Of a stretch of DNA of 64,000 nt, positions 32,566-41,461 are shown in pieces; positions within the stretch are counted from its first letter, which is position 1; the number at the start of each line of letters is the position of its first letter. The stretch covers positions 124,001 through 188,000 of the forward strand of contig WGNL01000019.1 in the NCBI GenBank assembly GCA_016124585.1. The letters are read 5' to 3'. The position numbers and the translations under genes are program-made. This DNA comes from Bacteroidota bacterium. GTDB lineage: Bacteria > Bacteroidota > Bacteroidia > Chitinophagales > Saprospiraceae. Under the pieces are notes generated by a model, which worked only from the letters and a program-made list of their open reading frames with translations, was not told the origin of the DNA and did not search any database.

Positions 32566-35109
32566 ATGAAAAAGATACTTCTATCCTTCAGCCTGCTGTC
32601 GTTTACGTTTTCCCTTTTTGCGCAAGATTTCATGTTGCAAGGCTGGTATTGGGACTACCCCAAGACCTGCAACGGCTTCACATGGGCCGACAGCCTCAAG
32701 AACAAAGCCGATATGCTACAAGGTAACTTCAACTACATCTGGTTGCCTCCATTGTCCAAGGCAAGCTTTGGCAGTTGCAGCAACGGTTACGACCCGAAGG
32801 ACCTTTTTGACCTTGGCGATGGCGGAGACGCTACCGGATTTGGTACTCGCACCCAAGTGAACAACCTGATTTCCACCATGAACACCAAAGGAGTGAAAAG
32901 TGTAGCGGATGTGGTGTACAACCACCGGGACGGTGGCCTAGCGGAACAAAATACCGCCGTTGAAGGGTGGATTGAAAACATGAACTGCACCAAAGTGGAC
33001 GCTGGAGACCAACCTTTTCCTGCTGACCGATACCGCTGTGTTTTGCCATTGGGTGGCGCTTCCAACAATGGTGCTGGCGATTATTATTTTAAAATCCGCT
33101 CCGCATCCAAGCATCCAAATTATTACGACCGGGTTTACAAAGTTTACATGGTTACCAACACGGTGGGTTACGCCGGGCTTTCCACACAACATGAAAATGA
33201 AAACAACGGCGGAAATGGAAACGGCGGCGGCGACTGCGGCCAACCGTCAGACCCGACCCCCTTGCAGTTAGGCCGAAGTATGGCGGCAACGATTGATAAC
33301 GTGGGTAGTTGTAGCGGCGGATGTGGTATCGATGAATTTAAGCTGACCTTGAGTGCCAGCGACTTCAACGCAGCGGGCGACCTCTTGTACATATACTTTG
33401 ATACGGGTGGAGTTTATTCTGATGTTTTTATTGGAGGGCTTTGGAGCACTTCCCGAAGCCAAGATATTCAAAGCGAAATCCAGTACCAGACCTACACTGA
33501 CTTTACCAGTTTGCCAAGCGGTCGGGGTGACATGAACTACCTGAACTTCAAGCCCAACGGAAACCCTACCCATTTAAGTGGTGACTGGGACTACCTCTGG
33601 TTTTTTTATGACTACGACCAAGACCAACCTGCTACCCGTGACACCTTGTTTGCATGGTCAAAATGGCTATGGAGCAATGTCGGTATCCGTGGGTTCAGGA
33701 TGGATGCCGTAAAACATTTCCCATACAGTTTCACAGGCGACCTAATGGACTTCCTACACAGCAATTCCATAGACCCTGGCCTAGTAGTTGGGGAATATTA
33801 CGACGCTAATGCAAGCACTTTGAAAACTTGGGTGGATAACGTGAAAGCAAACATGGACGGAGGCTCCCAAGCAGCCATTCAGGTCAGAGCCTTTGATTTT
33901 GCCCTACGGGAAGCACTTAAAAACGCCTGTGATGCATTTGGTTACGATGTCCGAAATGTGTTCAATTCTGGCATGGTGGATGGTGCTGGCGCAAGTGGTT
34001 TCGAGGCTATTACTTTCATCAACAACCATGATTTTCGGGATGCCGGACAGCCAGTACAAAACGACCCAATGCTCGCCTACGCCTATATTTTGACCAACAA
34101 CCAAGTGGGGCTGCCCTGTGTGTTTTATCCCGAATATTTCAATAAGCCAGTGCCAAATTATCCTTCGGTAAATTTGCGAACCCAAATCAATGACCTCATC
34201 CAATATCACAAGAATTATATTTTCGGAGCCAACAAACGGGATTACCTAAGCCGCATTGGCACCGGGTATTTCGCCAATTACACATCCGGGTTCCCCAACA
34301 CCACCCTATTTTACCAACTCGCTGGAGGTATTGGTGGAAAGGATGTGCTCGTCGCCATCAATTTCGCTGGTGAACCACTGACGGTCGAGCACCAAATCAA
34401 CGCTGACCTGGACGAGGACGGCACCAACATGCCCGTGAACACCCAATTCAATGAACTGACATCCAACTCCTCCTCACTGACCGTGAACAGCCAATACCGT
34501 GTCACTTTCACCGTACCTGCCCGTAGTTACGCAGTTTGGGTAGAAGGGGTAGCGCTTCCAGTTTCATTGGTTGATTTTCGAGCACAAGTTGCTGGGGAAC
34601 AAATCGAACTTGCCTGGGAAACTGCCTCCGAACGGAATTTTGGGAATTATGAACTGGAACGCTCATCCGATGGAAAAACTTTCGCCAGTCTTGCCGTAAT
34701 TGAGCCAAAAGGCAATGAAAATACGGAAGCTACTTATCAATATTTTGACAAAACAGCAAAAAAAGGCACCACTTGGTACTATCGATTGAAAATGCTGGAC
34801 ATGGACGGCAGCTTCAATTACTCGCACGTGCGCAGTGCCAGACTGGAATTGGATTGGGAGCGCCCATTCTTAGCACCAAATCCTACTGGTGGAAATGTGG
34901 CTGTCTTTTTCAAATCACCTTCGGAAGCACCAGTAGTTATATCAGTCTTTGACTCGCAAGGCAAGTTATTCCGACAGCAGGAGATGCTTGCTGAAGAAGG
35001 AAAAAACAGCCTATTCATTGATAGTTCAGATTTGCCAACTGGAGTTTACTACCTCAGCTTGGAATCTGACGGGATCGTGCAATGGCGGGAAAGAGGAGTG
35101 AGGTTTTGA
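32566..35109 (+). CDS. Secreted alpha-amylase (GH13) with T9SS sorting domain
   Basis: 847 residues from the ATG at 32566 (MKKILLSFSLL signal peptide; an in-frame start at 32515 adds 17 residues). GH13 motifs: DVVYNH (Asp115-His120), GFRMDAVKH with nucleophile Asp380, VVGEYYD with acid/base Glu410, and FINNHD with Asp489. Between the first two, residues about 160-330 hold a long insert with a Gly/Asn-rich linker and a beta-rich segment. After the barrel come a C-terminal sheet domain, an fnIII-like region (about 670-765) and a T9SS type A domain (FLAPNPTGGN to the end). It should degrade starch or glycogen outside the cell or at its surface. Confidence 0.93.
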   Translation: MKKILLSFSLLSFTFSLFAQDFMLQGWYWDYPKTCNGFTWADSLKNKADMLQGNFNYIWLPPLSKASFGSCSNGYDPKDLFDLGDGGDATGFGTRTQVNNLISTMNTKGVKSVADVVYNHRDGGLAEQNTAVEGWIENMNCTKVDAGDQPFPADRYRCVLPLGGASNNGAGDYYFKIRSASKHPNYYDRVYKVYMVTNTVGYAGLSTQHENENNGGNGNGGGDCGQPSDPTPLQLGRSMAATIDNVGSCSGGCGIDEFKLTLSASDFNAAGDLLYIYFDTGGVYSDVFIGGLWSTSRSQDIQSEIQYQTYTDFTSLPSGRGDMNYLNFKPNGNPTHLSGDWDYLWFFYDYDQDQPATRDTLFAWSKWLWSNVGIRGFRMDAVKHFPYSFTGDLMDFLHSNSIDPGLVVGEYYDANASTLKTWVDNVKANMDGGSQAAIQVRAFDFALREALKNACDAFGYDVRNVFNSGMVDGAGASGFEAITFINNHDFRDAGQPVQNDPMLAYAYILTNNQVGLPCVFYPEYFNKPVPNYPSVNLRTQINDLIQYHKNYIFGANKRDYLSRIGTGYFANYTSGFPNTTLFYQLAGGIGGKDVLVAINFAGEPLTVEHQINADLDEDGTNMPVNTQFNELTSNSSSLTVNSQYRVTFTVPARSYAVWVEGVALPVSLVDFRAQVAGEQIELAWETASERNFGNYELERSSDGKTFASLAVIEPKGNENTEATYQYFDKTAKKGTTWYYRLKMLDMDGSFNYSHVRSARLELDWERPFLAPNPTGGNVAVFFKSPSEAPVVISVFDSQGKLFRQQEMLAEEGKNSLFIDSSDLPTGVYYLSLESDGIVQWRERGVRF

Positions 35110-35289
35110 GAGTTCCAATGTCTTAGACTTTACCAAAAACAAATTTTCAACACTATGCTTGTGCCACAGTGAACAACTTACCTTGTGTTTACCTACCTAA
35201 TATAAAAAAAAGATGCAATTGACATCTTAACAAAGCCAATTGCATTCACATAACTACTTATTTTACAAAATCCACAAAACTTGGAATTT

Positions 35290-36375
35290 ATGAAAAAACT
35301 AAATCTACCAAAGACTTTCATTTTACTCACAATGCTCTTCATCTATAATCATGCAAGTGCCAATTTTGGCATTTATGAATCATATGCTGTTTTGAATGAC
35401 GTGTACTACGATTTATTTGCGAACACAGGAAACCCTGATTTTAACGGCGCCAATCTTGGAACGTTTATGACAGACGGTGAGCTAATATTCAATGGGGGCC
35501 AAATCAAGACTTATAAAGAAAGTGTTGATGCGTGTAACAGCAATGCCTGTGGGGGCACCATTTTTTATACTATTTATTTAGGGGCAAACCCTTTATCAAC
35601 TGGCAGCTTTAGCCTTACTTATGATGTAGGCTTTGGCGACCAATCAGGATCAGGTTGTAGTATTAACCAGCAATGGGATAATGATGCATCGGGTACAACT
35701 AATTTGATATCAGGCTTATCGGCTGGCAACTATACACTTGCAGTTTATTGTATTGCAACTGGAAGCAACAGCGATGACGGACTTTGCAATGAAACCGTTA
35801 CCCAGTCAGTGCTTTCTGCATCATTTGTCGTTGAGGCTATCATGCCAGTAGAAATAATGGATTTTGTGCTGAAAAATACGCAGCATTCGATTGAATTGAA
35901 TTGGCAAACTGCTTCAGAGCTCAACAACTCCCACTTTGAAATAGAGCGCTCAGCAGACTCTGGAAAATGGGAAACACTCGGTGAAAATGAAGGGCATGGC
36001 ACTACCTTGACTCAACATTCCTATAGTTTTATCGATAAGTGGCCATTAACTGGCCTAAACTATTACCGGCTTAAACAAGTGGATTTTAACGGGAACTTTG
36101 AGTATTCCAAGGTGATTTCAGTCAACTTGGTATCAAATGGCGGCAAGGGCAGCATTTCTCCAAACCCTGCGAGCGAAGCCATCTCCATCAATCTGCCAAA
36201 TAACTCTGAAACCTATCAAGCTACCGTTTATGACCTGAGTGGCAAGGCTTGGCAGAATTCGAATTTACCAAATAACCAATTGATAATCAGCGAGTTGCCA
36301 AATGGCATTTATTTTTTGAAAATTACTGACGAAATCGGACGAACAGTAACCCAGGAGCGTTTTGTCAAAAACTAA
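35290..36375 (+). CDS. T9SS-secreted protein of unknown function
   Basis: 361 residues from ATG 35290 (a TTG at 35281 is the alternative). Signal peptide about 1-25 (HASANFG). Residues 26-185 are a Cys-containing beta-rich region (ACNSNACGG, DDGLCNETV) with no recognised domain. From MPVEIMDFVLK onward there is the fnIII-like linker common in T9SS cargo (LNWQTASELNNSHFEIERS), and the end (ISPNPASEAISINL to the C-terminus) is a type A sorting domain. Adjacent to the secreted amylase but with its own 180-nt upstream region. Confidence 0.85.
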   Translation: MKKLNLPKTFILLTMLFIYNHASANFGIYESYAVLNDVYYDLFANTGNPDFNGANLGTFMTDGELIFNGGQIKTYKESVDACNSNACGGTIFYTIYLGANPLSTGSFSLTYDVGFGDQSGSGCSINQQWDNDASGTTNLISGLSAGNYTLAVYCIATGSNSDDGLCNETVTQSVLSASFVVEAIMPVEIMDFVLKNTQHSIELNWQTASELNNSHFEIERSADSGKWETLGENEGHGTTLTQHSYSFIDKWPLTGLNYYRLKQVDFNGNFEYSKVISVNLVSNGGKGSISPNPASEAISINLPNNSETYQATVYDLSGKAWQNSNLPNNQLIISELPNGIYFLKITDEIGRTVTQERFVKN

Positions 36376-36392
36376 CGCACCACATTTTCTGG

Positions 36393-36433
36393 CCAAAAGC
36401 CCGCTCCGGAGAAAACCGGAGCGGGTTTTTTGG
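36393..36433. terminator. Bidirectional terminator
   Basis: CCCGCTCCGG and CCGGAGCGGG form a 10-bp GC-rich stem with loop AGAAAA, flanked by AAAA and TTTTTT. It separates the convergent T9SS cargo and membrane-hydrolase genes. Confidence 0.92.
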
Positions 36434-37657
36434 CTATTCAGTTTTCTTCGCAAACACCCTGTCCATATATTTTGAAAACGCCTTCCCATCAATCTTGCGA
36501 CCTTCTCTAGACTGCTCCGCCTCCAGCTTCCCATCCTTTTTCTCTAGGATAAACTTGAAAACATAGTCGTTTTCATTTTTAAAACCCTCCTCGAAAGAAC
36601 CGTAGCGCAGGTCGTTGAACTGTAATCGGCCATCCTTCCGAATAATGACGTTGTAGTAACCACTGGAAAACCATTTCAATATCTTGACAGTACGGTCATT
36701 TTCATAATCCTTCAACAGTTCGTGGTGCTTGGGTATGACATTGAATTTCTTCACCCGTTTATCCTCGTCAAAAAAAGTGTAGTAGCCGTGGTAAAAAGCG
36801 GTATCGCCTTCGGCAACGCCCAGCCACAAGGAGTTAGTGAGGATGGAGGGCCCGGACATACACCGTTTGTATTCGACCTTTTCCTTTTCAAGTGACTCAG
36901 CAAAAATCCGGTTGAAAACCGCCTTGTGGTAAAACGTAAAGCACATGTACACCATACTGATGACAATGCCCGACCAATTGACGATACGCCTTGCTTTGAT
37001 GGTTTTTGACAAAAAAGAGGCAATCAAAATGCCCAGCAGCAGCCAAATGGAGAACAGCGGGTCGGCCACCGAAATATTGTCGAAAGAAACCCGATGGTCG
37101 TTGAACGGCTGAAAAAGCTGCGTGCCGTACACATTGAAGCAATCCAGGACTGGGTGCGAGAAGATGGTGATGAAAAAGAACAAAATCCACTCCTTCCGGC
37201 TAACGGAGACATCGGCCAAATCCTGCGACACATATTTTGACCAAATAAACCAAGCCAAACCCAAGCCAACCAAAACAGCAGCCGTCAGCCAGCCCCAAGA
37301 TTTTACGGCTTCGCCAAAAATCATTTGGATGCCGAACATCAGCAATGCGTAAAAGACCAACACACCTGAGAAGACTGCCCATTTGTAGCGCCGCCGTCGG
37401 TAAAGTCCACTGTGGTAAAGCCACTCCACGGCACAGCCTATGCCTGCCGCTGCCAGCAAGCCAAATACGATGGAGTGCATGAATCCTCGATGAAAAGCGA
37501 GTGCATTGATAGGGCTGGTGAAAAAACCAGCCATTACATCCAGGTCAGGAACCGTATTGGCAAAGGCGCCCCATGCCATTGCCCGTGCGCCAATTTTTTT
37601 GCCTAAAGTCGCCTCTCCGAGCGCAGCGCCGAGGGCGAGGTGGGTGATGGAATCCAT
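36434..37657 (-). CDS. Membrane-bound metal-dependent hydrolase (YdjM/DUF457 family)
   Basis: 407 residues. The N-terminus MDSITHLALGAALGEA and the motifs TVPDLD, FHRGFMHS and HPVLDCFNVYGTQLF carry the conserved His/Asp set of the family. About six membrane helices span residues 60-265; the C-terminal ~150 residues are soluble. The family is named for a predicted metal site; its substrate is unknown, with links to membrane or DNA-damage phenotypes in other bacteria. It is the only gene on its transcript as far as can be seen. Confidence 0.87.
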   Translation of the reverse strand: MDSITHLALGAALGEATLGKKIGARAMAWGAFANTVPDLDVMAGFFTSPINALAFHRGFMHSIVFGLLAAAGIGCAVEWLYHSGLYRRRRYKWAVFSGVLVFYALLMFGIQMIFGEAVKSWGWLTAAVLVGLGLAWFIWSKYVSQDLADVSVSRKEWILFFFITIFSHPVLDCFNVYGTQLFQPFNDHRVSFDNISVADPLFSIWLLLGILIASFLSKTIKARRIVNWSGIVISMVYMCFTFYHKAVFNRIFAESLEKEKVEYKRCMSGPSILTNSLWLGVAEGDTAFYHGYYTFFDEDKRVKKFNVIPKHHELLKDYENDRTVKILKWFSSGYYNVIIRKDGRLQFNDLRYGSFEEGFKNENDYVFKFILEKKDGKLEAEQSREGRKIDGKAFSKYMDRVFAKKTE

Positions 37658-37669
37658 TAATTTTAAAAA

Positions 37670-37735
37670 GGATGAGGAATGAGGGATTAGGGATGAAATG
37701 GAGACTGCCCCATTCTTTTTTCCTCATCCCCAAAT
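37670..37735. repeat. Left flank repeat of the four-helix-bundle gene
   Basis: AATGAGGGATTAGGGATGAA plus a tail (TGGAGACTGCCCCATTC) that resembles the right flank. GGATGAGGAA (37670-37679) and TTCCTCATCC (37720-37729) also form a local hairpin. Confidence 0.7.
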
Positions 37736-38110
37736 TCATTTTTTGTTTGCTTTTTCTTTCAGGTTGGATAGCGATTTGGAAGTCATTTTTAGGATTTCCT
37801 CGCATTCGTTCATCAAGTCTGAAAGCTTTGCGATTGGGACGATTGCAGATTCAACCAGTAGTTCCAACCAAAACAAAGTTTCATCTGCTTCTTCTGTGAC
37901 AATGCTCAATTTACTAATTCTTTCTGCATCTGAACGGCTGCGTGCAACCGCCCTATAATTGGCTGCAACGGAGGTTGAGCTTCTTAAAACCTGCTTGCCA
38001 ATCACTCTTGCTTCATCAGTTTTCGGCAATTTTTGCGTCATCTTGATGACTCGCAGTGCCATTTGCTTCGTCCGCTTTTTTAGCGCTTCGATTTTCTCAA
38101 TAGTATCCAC
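37736..38110 (-). CDS. Four-helix-bundle protein (S23/IVP family)
   Basis: 124 residues, all-helical. The region VIGKQVLRSSTSVAANYRA is the signature of the S23-type family first found encoded in intervening sequences of 23S rRNA genes; relatives include the Avd protein of diversity-generating retroelements. Function unclear; the bundle is basic and may bind nucleic acid. Here there is no rRNA. The gene is flanked by direct and inverted copies of a GAGGGATTAGGGATGAA-type word (37670-37735, 38118-38165, 38245-38274), which suggests it travels with, or was inserted into, repeat DNA. Confidence 0.85.
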   Translation of the reverse strand: MDTIEKIEALKKRTKQMALRVIKMTQKLPKTDEARVIGKQVLRSSTSVAANYRAVARSRSDAERISKLSIVTEEADETLFWLELLVESAIVPIAKLSDLMNECEEILKMTSKSLSNLKEKANKK

Positions 38111-38117
38111 CTTACTA

Positions 38118-38165
38118 GGAATGAGGGGTGAGGGATTAGGGATGAATTAGCGGCTGCTCCATTAC
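38118..38165. repeat. Right flank repeat of the four-helix-bundle gene
   Basis: GAGGGATTAGGGATGAATTA followed by GCGGCTGCTCCATTAC. It is a direct repeat of the left flank (37670-37714) with a partly conserved tail. Confidence 0.7.
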
Positions 38166-38244
38166 TAATGCCTCCCCATTATGCTTACAATATTTTTTTG
38201 AGGATTCAAATTTGAAAATAATCTTGCAAAAAACCACTGCCTTT

Positions 38245-38274
38245 TTCATCCCTAATCCCTCATCCCTCATCCCT
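38245..38274. repeat. Inverted stuttering words before proS end
   Basis: TTCATCCCTAATCCCTCATC and two further CATCCCT words. This is the inverted form of the words at 37681-37697 and 38130-38146, forming an inverted pair about 100 nt apart. Confidence 0.7.
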
Positions 38275-38275
38275 A

Positions 38276-39742
38276 TCAATAGGCTTTTGCGAAAAGAACC
38301 CTTTCCTTAGATGGCTTGCCCGTGAGCACACATTTACCGTCTTCCTGCGGATTGTTGAGCGGGATGCAGCGGATGGTCGCCTTCGTCAGCTCTTTGATTT
38401 TATCCTCCGTCTCGGAAGTACCGTCCCAGTGGGCACTGATGAAGCCGCCTTTTTCTTCCAAGACCTTTTGGAAATCCTCAAAATTGTCAACCGAAGTCGT
38501 ATGCTCTTCCCGGAACGCAGCGGCACGTTCAAAGAGGTTCTGCTGAATCTCATCCAACAGGGAGATGATGTGATCGGCTATGCCCTCCACTGGCTGACTT
38601 GACTTTTCCTTCGTATCCCGGCGAGCCACTTCCACCTTACCTTCGGCGAGGTCACGGGCACCGATGCCGAGGCGGACAGGGATACCATTCATTTCATGCT
38701 CCGCAAACTTGAAGCCGGGGCGCTTCTGGTCGTCCATGTCGTATTTCACACGGATACCTTTAGAGCGCAACTCTTTCATCAGTTTGTTAGCCGCCTCGTC
38801 AATTTCAGGCGTAGGCTTTGGAATTGGTACGATGACCACTTGCGTAGGCGCAATTTTTGGTGGCAAAACCAAGCCGTCGTCGTCCGAGTGAGTCATGATG
38901 AGCGCCCCAATGAGGCGGGTGCTCACACCCCATGAAGTCGCCCAAACATACTCCATTTGGTTTTCCTTATTGGAAAATTTCACGTCAAATGCCTTCGCAA
39001 AATTTTGCCCCAAGAAGTGGGAAGTACCAGCTTGAAGCGCCTTGCCATCCTGCATCATTGCTTCAATACAGTAGGTATCTTCAGCGCCAGCGAATCGCTC
39101 ATTGGCTGTTTTTACACCTTTGATGACAGGCATGGCCATCCACTCCTCCGCAAAAGCAGCGTACACATCTAGCATAGTGCGTGTCTCAGCCACGGCCTCT
39201 TCCCTCGTGGCATGGGCTGTGTGGCCTTCTTGCCAAAGGAACTCCGCCGTTCGGAGAAAGAGACGGGTACGCATTTCCCAACGAACCACGTTTGCCCACT
39301 GGTTGATGAGCAGTGGCAGGTCACGGTAGCTGTTGATCCAAGTGCGATAGGTGTCCCATATGATGGTCTCGGAGGTTGGCCGGACGATAAGTTCCTCCTC
39401 CAGTTTGGCCGCTGGGTCAACCACGACACCACTGCCATCCGGCGCATTCATCAGGCGGTGGTGGGTGATGACGGCGCATTCTTTGGCAAAGCCCTCCACG
39501 TGTTGTGCCTCCCGGCTGAGAAAGCTTTTTGGTATGAAAAGTGGGAAATAGGCGTTGACGTGGCCTGTCTCCTTGAACATGCGGTCAAGCTGGTCACGCA
39601 TGTTTTCCCAAAGGGCATAGCCATTCGGTTTGATGACCATGCAGCCACGCACTGCCGAATTGTCGGCGAGGTTGGCTTTTTGGACAATGTCAATGTACCA
39701 TTGGGAGTAATTTTCTTCTCTGGAAGTGATTTCTTTTGCCAT
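38276..39742 (-). CDS. proS: Proline-tRNA ligase, short (type 3, eukaryote/archaeal-like) form
   Basis: 488 residues. Class II synthetase motifs: [41 protein letters not shown] and the catalytic [10 protein letters not shown]. An anticodon-binding domain (about 290-390, VVIVPIPKP) and the C-terminal extension ([20 protein letters not shown], ending AKAY) follow. There is no editing insertion, as expected for this form. It charges tRNA-Pro. The gene stands alone, with repeat DNA on its downstream side. Confidence 0.96.
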   Translation of the reverse strand: MAKEITSREENYSQWYIDIVQKANLADNSAVRGCMVIKPNGYALWENMRDQLDRMFKETGHVNAYFPLFIPKSFLSREAQHVEGFAKECAVITHHRLMNAPDGSGVVVDPAAKLEEELIVRPTSETIIWDTYRTWINSYRDLPLLINQWANVVRWEMRTRLFLRTAEFLWQEGHTAHATREEAVAETRTMLDVYAAFAEEWMAMPVIKGVKTANERFAGAEDTYCIEAMMQDGKALQAGTSHFLGQNFAKAFDVKFSNKENQMEYVWATSWGVSTRLIGALIMTHSDDDGLVLPPKIAPTQVVIVPIPKPTPEIDEAANKLMKELRSKGIRVKYDMDDQKRPGFKFAEHEMNGIPVRLGIGARDLAEGKVEVARRDTKEKSSQPVEGIADHIISLLDEIQQNLFERAAAFREEHTTSVDNFEDFQKVLEEKGGFISAHWDGTSETEDKIKELTKATIRCIPLNNPQEDGKCVLTGKPSKERVLFAKAY

Positions 39743-40072
39743 AAATGAATTTTTCTAGCAGCTTTTACGGAGGTTTTTTTCGCTTGTTTTGGCAAAAATG
39801 GATTCTTCCATTTTTATCCAAAATTTTGGATTTTAACACGTAAAAAGGCCAGATTTGGCCATTTTAACGTCGGAAACGAGTGCTTTAAGCTTTTTTTAAA
39901 GGATTTCGAAGAACAGATAAGTTCCTCAACTGTCTTACTTGTGAAACTTTAACAGCACTGAAATCGAATTTTAGTGCTACCTTAACGAAAAAGTGGCGCA
40001 AAGCTAATAATTTCGTGACTGCAAACTCTGAAGAGAGAAAGTCGAAGTAATTACCAAATAAATACTTGTAAA
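39743..40072. other. Intergenic region between proS and a secreted-protein gene
   Basis: No gene is seen. Two small AT-rich hairpins are present: AAAAATGGA with TCCATTTTT near 39795-39817, and GGCCA with TGGCC flanked by A- and T-runs at about 39842-39864. They are divergent-promoter territory and might be transcript ends. Confidence 0.4.
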
Positions 40073-41305
40073 ATGAAAAAGAATAAATTGCTTTTTGCCT
40101 TGGTGTCGGTCTTCGTCCTTGGCTTGGCAAACACCAGCAACGCTCAGTACGATGACCTGTACTACAATCCTGACACGGATGGAGGGTATTATAGTTCGTC
40201 AAACAATTCATCTAATTCGGACAGTTACGCTACCAATGACCGAGATAGCGACTCAGACTATGATGATGAGGTTTATGATGGCTATGAAGACTATGACGAT
40301 TACAACTATTACTATAGTTCTAGGATTCGTCGTTTCCATCGTCCATACTATGGTTTCAGCTATTTCGACCCTGTGTATGTTGACCAAGCCTACTACGATC
40401 CATTTTGGTCGGCGGGTGTCACGGTTTTGATTTATGACAATTACAATCCTTGGCGTTACCGCTACAACCGTTGGAATTATGGCTATAGCTGGAATTCATG
40501 GGGTGGTTCAAGGTTTTATGTTTCTAATGGATACTATGGCAATCCTTGGGGCTGGAATAGTGGCTACTATGGTGGTTATGGAAACACGTATGTGACCAAT
40601 AACTATTACGGCGGTGGATATGGTGGTTATGGAAATTACTATGGCGGCGGTTATGGTGGAGGTTACAGCAACTACTATTGCCCACCATCTTGGGGCAATG
40701 GCTACAGCTATAACACGGTAAGCAACAATAGCAATACCCGCTATAATGGCGCAAGAAAAAGCGGTAGCAGCGGCACCTACGATGCCCGCCTTAATGGTTC
40801 TAATCGCCGAGGCACCATTAGCGAGAATGAAGCTACAAGAGCTACAAGGCCTAGCGATTCTTCGATTGACCGGGAAGCTGAAAAAAGCAAGCTTCGTAGA
40901 GAACTGAATGAAACTCGTTCTACCGAGAATCGGAACTCCACAGATACAGAGCGTACAGCCACTCCAAGGTCGGAGCGTAGTATTGACGAAACCCGTCCAA
41001 GCCGTGGCAGTGATTACCGGACCACCAACCCTTCCACTCGTACGGAAGACAGCAGAAGTCGTCGTGGCAGCTTCGACAATAGCCGCTACAGCACGCCTCA
41101 GCGCACTTCACCTCGCACCGACAATAGCCGCAGTAGAAGTGGTGGATTTGACAATAGCCGCAGCAGCGCACCTCAACGCAGTACTCCTTCTGCTCCCCGC
41201 ATGAACAACAACAGCAGCCGTAGTTCTACGCCTTCTGCACCTAGAAGCAGCGGTGGAGGCAACAATTCTTCCCGCAGCAGTGGAGGAAGCAAGCGTGGTG
41301 GTTGA
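40073..41305 (+). CDS. Secreted low-complexity Tyr/Gly/Ser/Arg-rich protein
   Basis: 410 residues. A signal peptide (1-24, NTSNAQYDD) leads into an acidic Asp/Tyr/Ser stretch (about 25-85), a Tyr/Trp/Gly-rich region (about 85-225, with GGYGGYGNYYGGGYGGG) and a basic Ser/Arg-rich tail with short imperfect repeats (DNSRSRSGGFDNSRSS), ending in RSSGGSKRGG. No domain is recognised. The composition suggests an extracellular, disordered or matrix-forming protein. No T9SS domain is present. A strong terminator follows at 41354. Confidence 0.75.
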   Translation: MKKNKLLFALVSVFVLGLANTSNAQYDDLYYNPDTDGGYYSSSNNSSNSDSYATNDRDSDSDYDDEVYDGYEDYDDYNYYYSSRIRRFHRPYYGFSYFDPVYVDQAYYDPFWSAGVTVLIYDNYNPWRYRYNRWNYGYSWNSWGGSRFYVSNGYYGNPWGWNSGYYGGYGNTYVTNNYYGGGYGGYGNYYGGGYGGGYSNYYCPPSWGNGYSYNTVSNNSNTRYNGARKSGSSGTYDARLNGSNRRGTISENEATRATRPSDSSIDREAEKSKLRRELNETRSTENRNSTDTERTATPRSERSIDETRPSRGSDYRTTNPSTRTEDSRSRRGSFDNSRYSTPQRTSPRTDNSRSRSGGFDNSRSSAPQRSTPSAPRMNNNSSRSSTPSAPRSSGGGNNSSRSSGGSKRGG

Positions 41306-41353
41306 TTATGATTGTATAATTGGATAATTCCAAAAGCAATTAATAATTTTCTG

Positions 41354-41391
41354 AAAAGTGGGTGGATGGCAAAACATCCACCCACTTTTTT
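41354..41391 (+). terminator. Intrinsic terminator
   Basis: AAAAGTGGGTGGATG and CATCCACCCACTTTT form a 15-bp stem with a 6-nt loop and a T-run on the plus strand. Confidence 0.92.
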
Positions 41392-41461
41392 ATTCCCTAA
41401 TTTTGACACTTCGTCAACCAAATTTTCATCTAATCCTCTAACCTAGAAAAACACAACAACC

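Noticed and set aside
39212-39748. 178-codon frame opposite proS
   Set aside because: Antisense shadow of a conserved tRNA synthetase.
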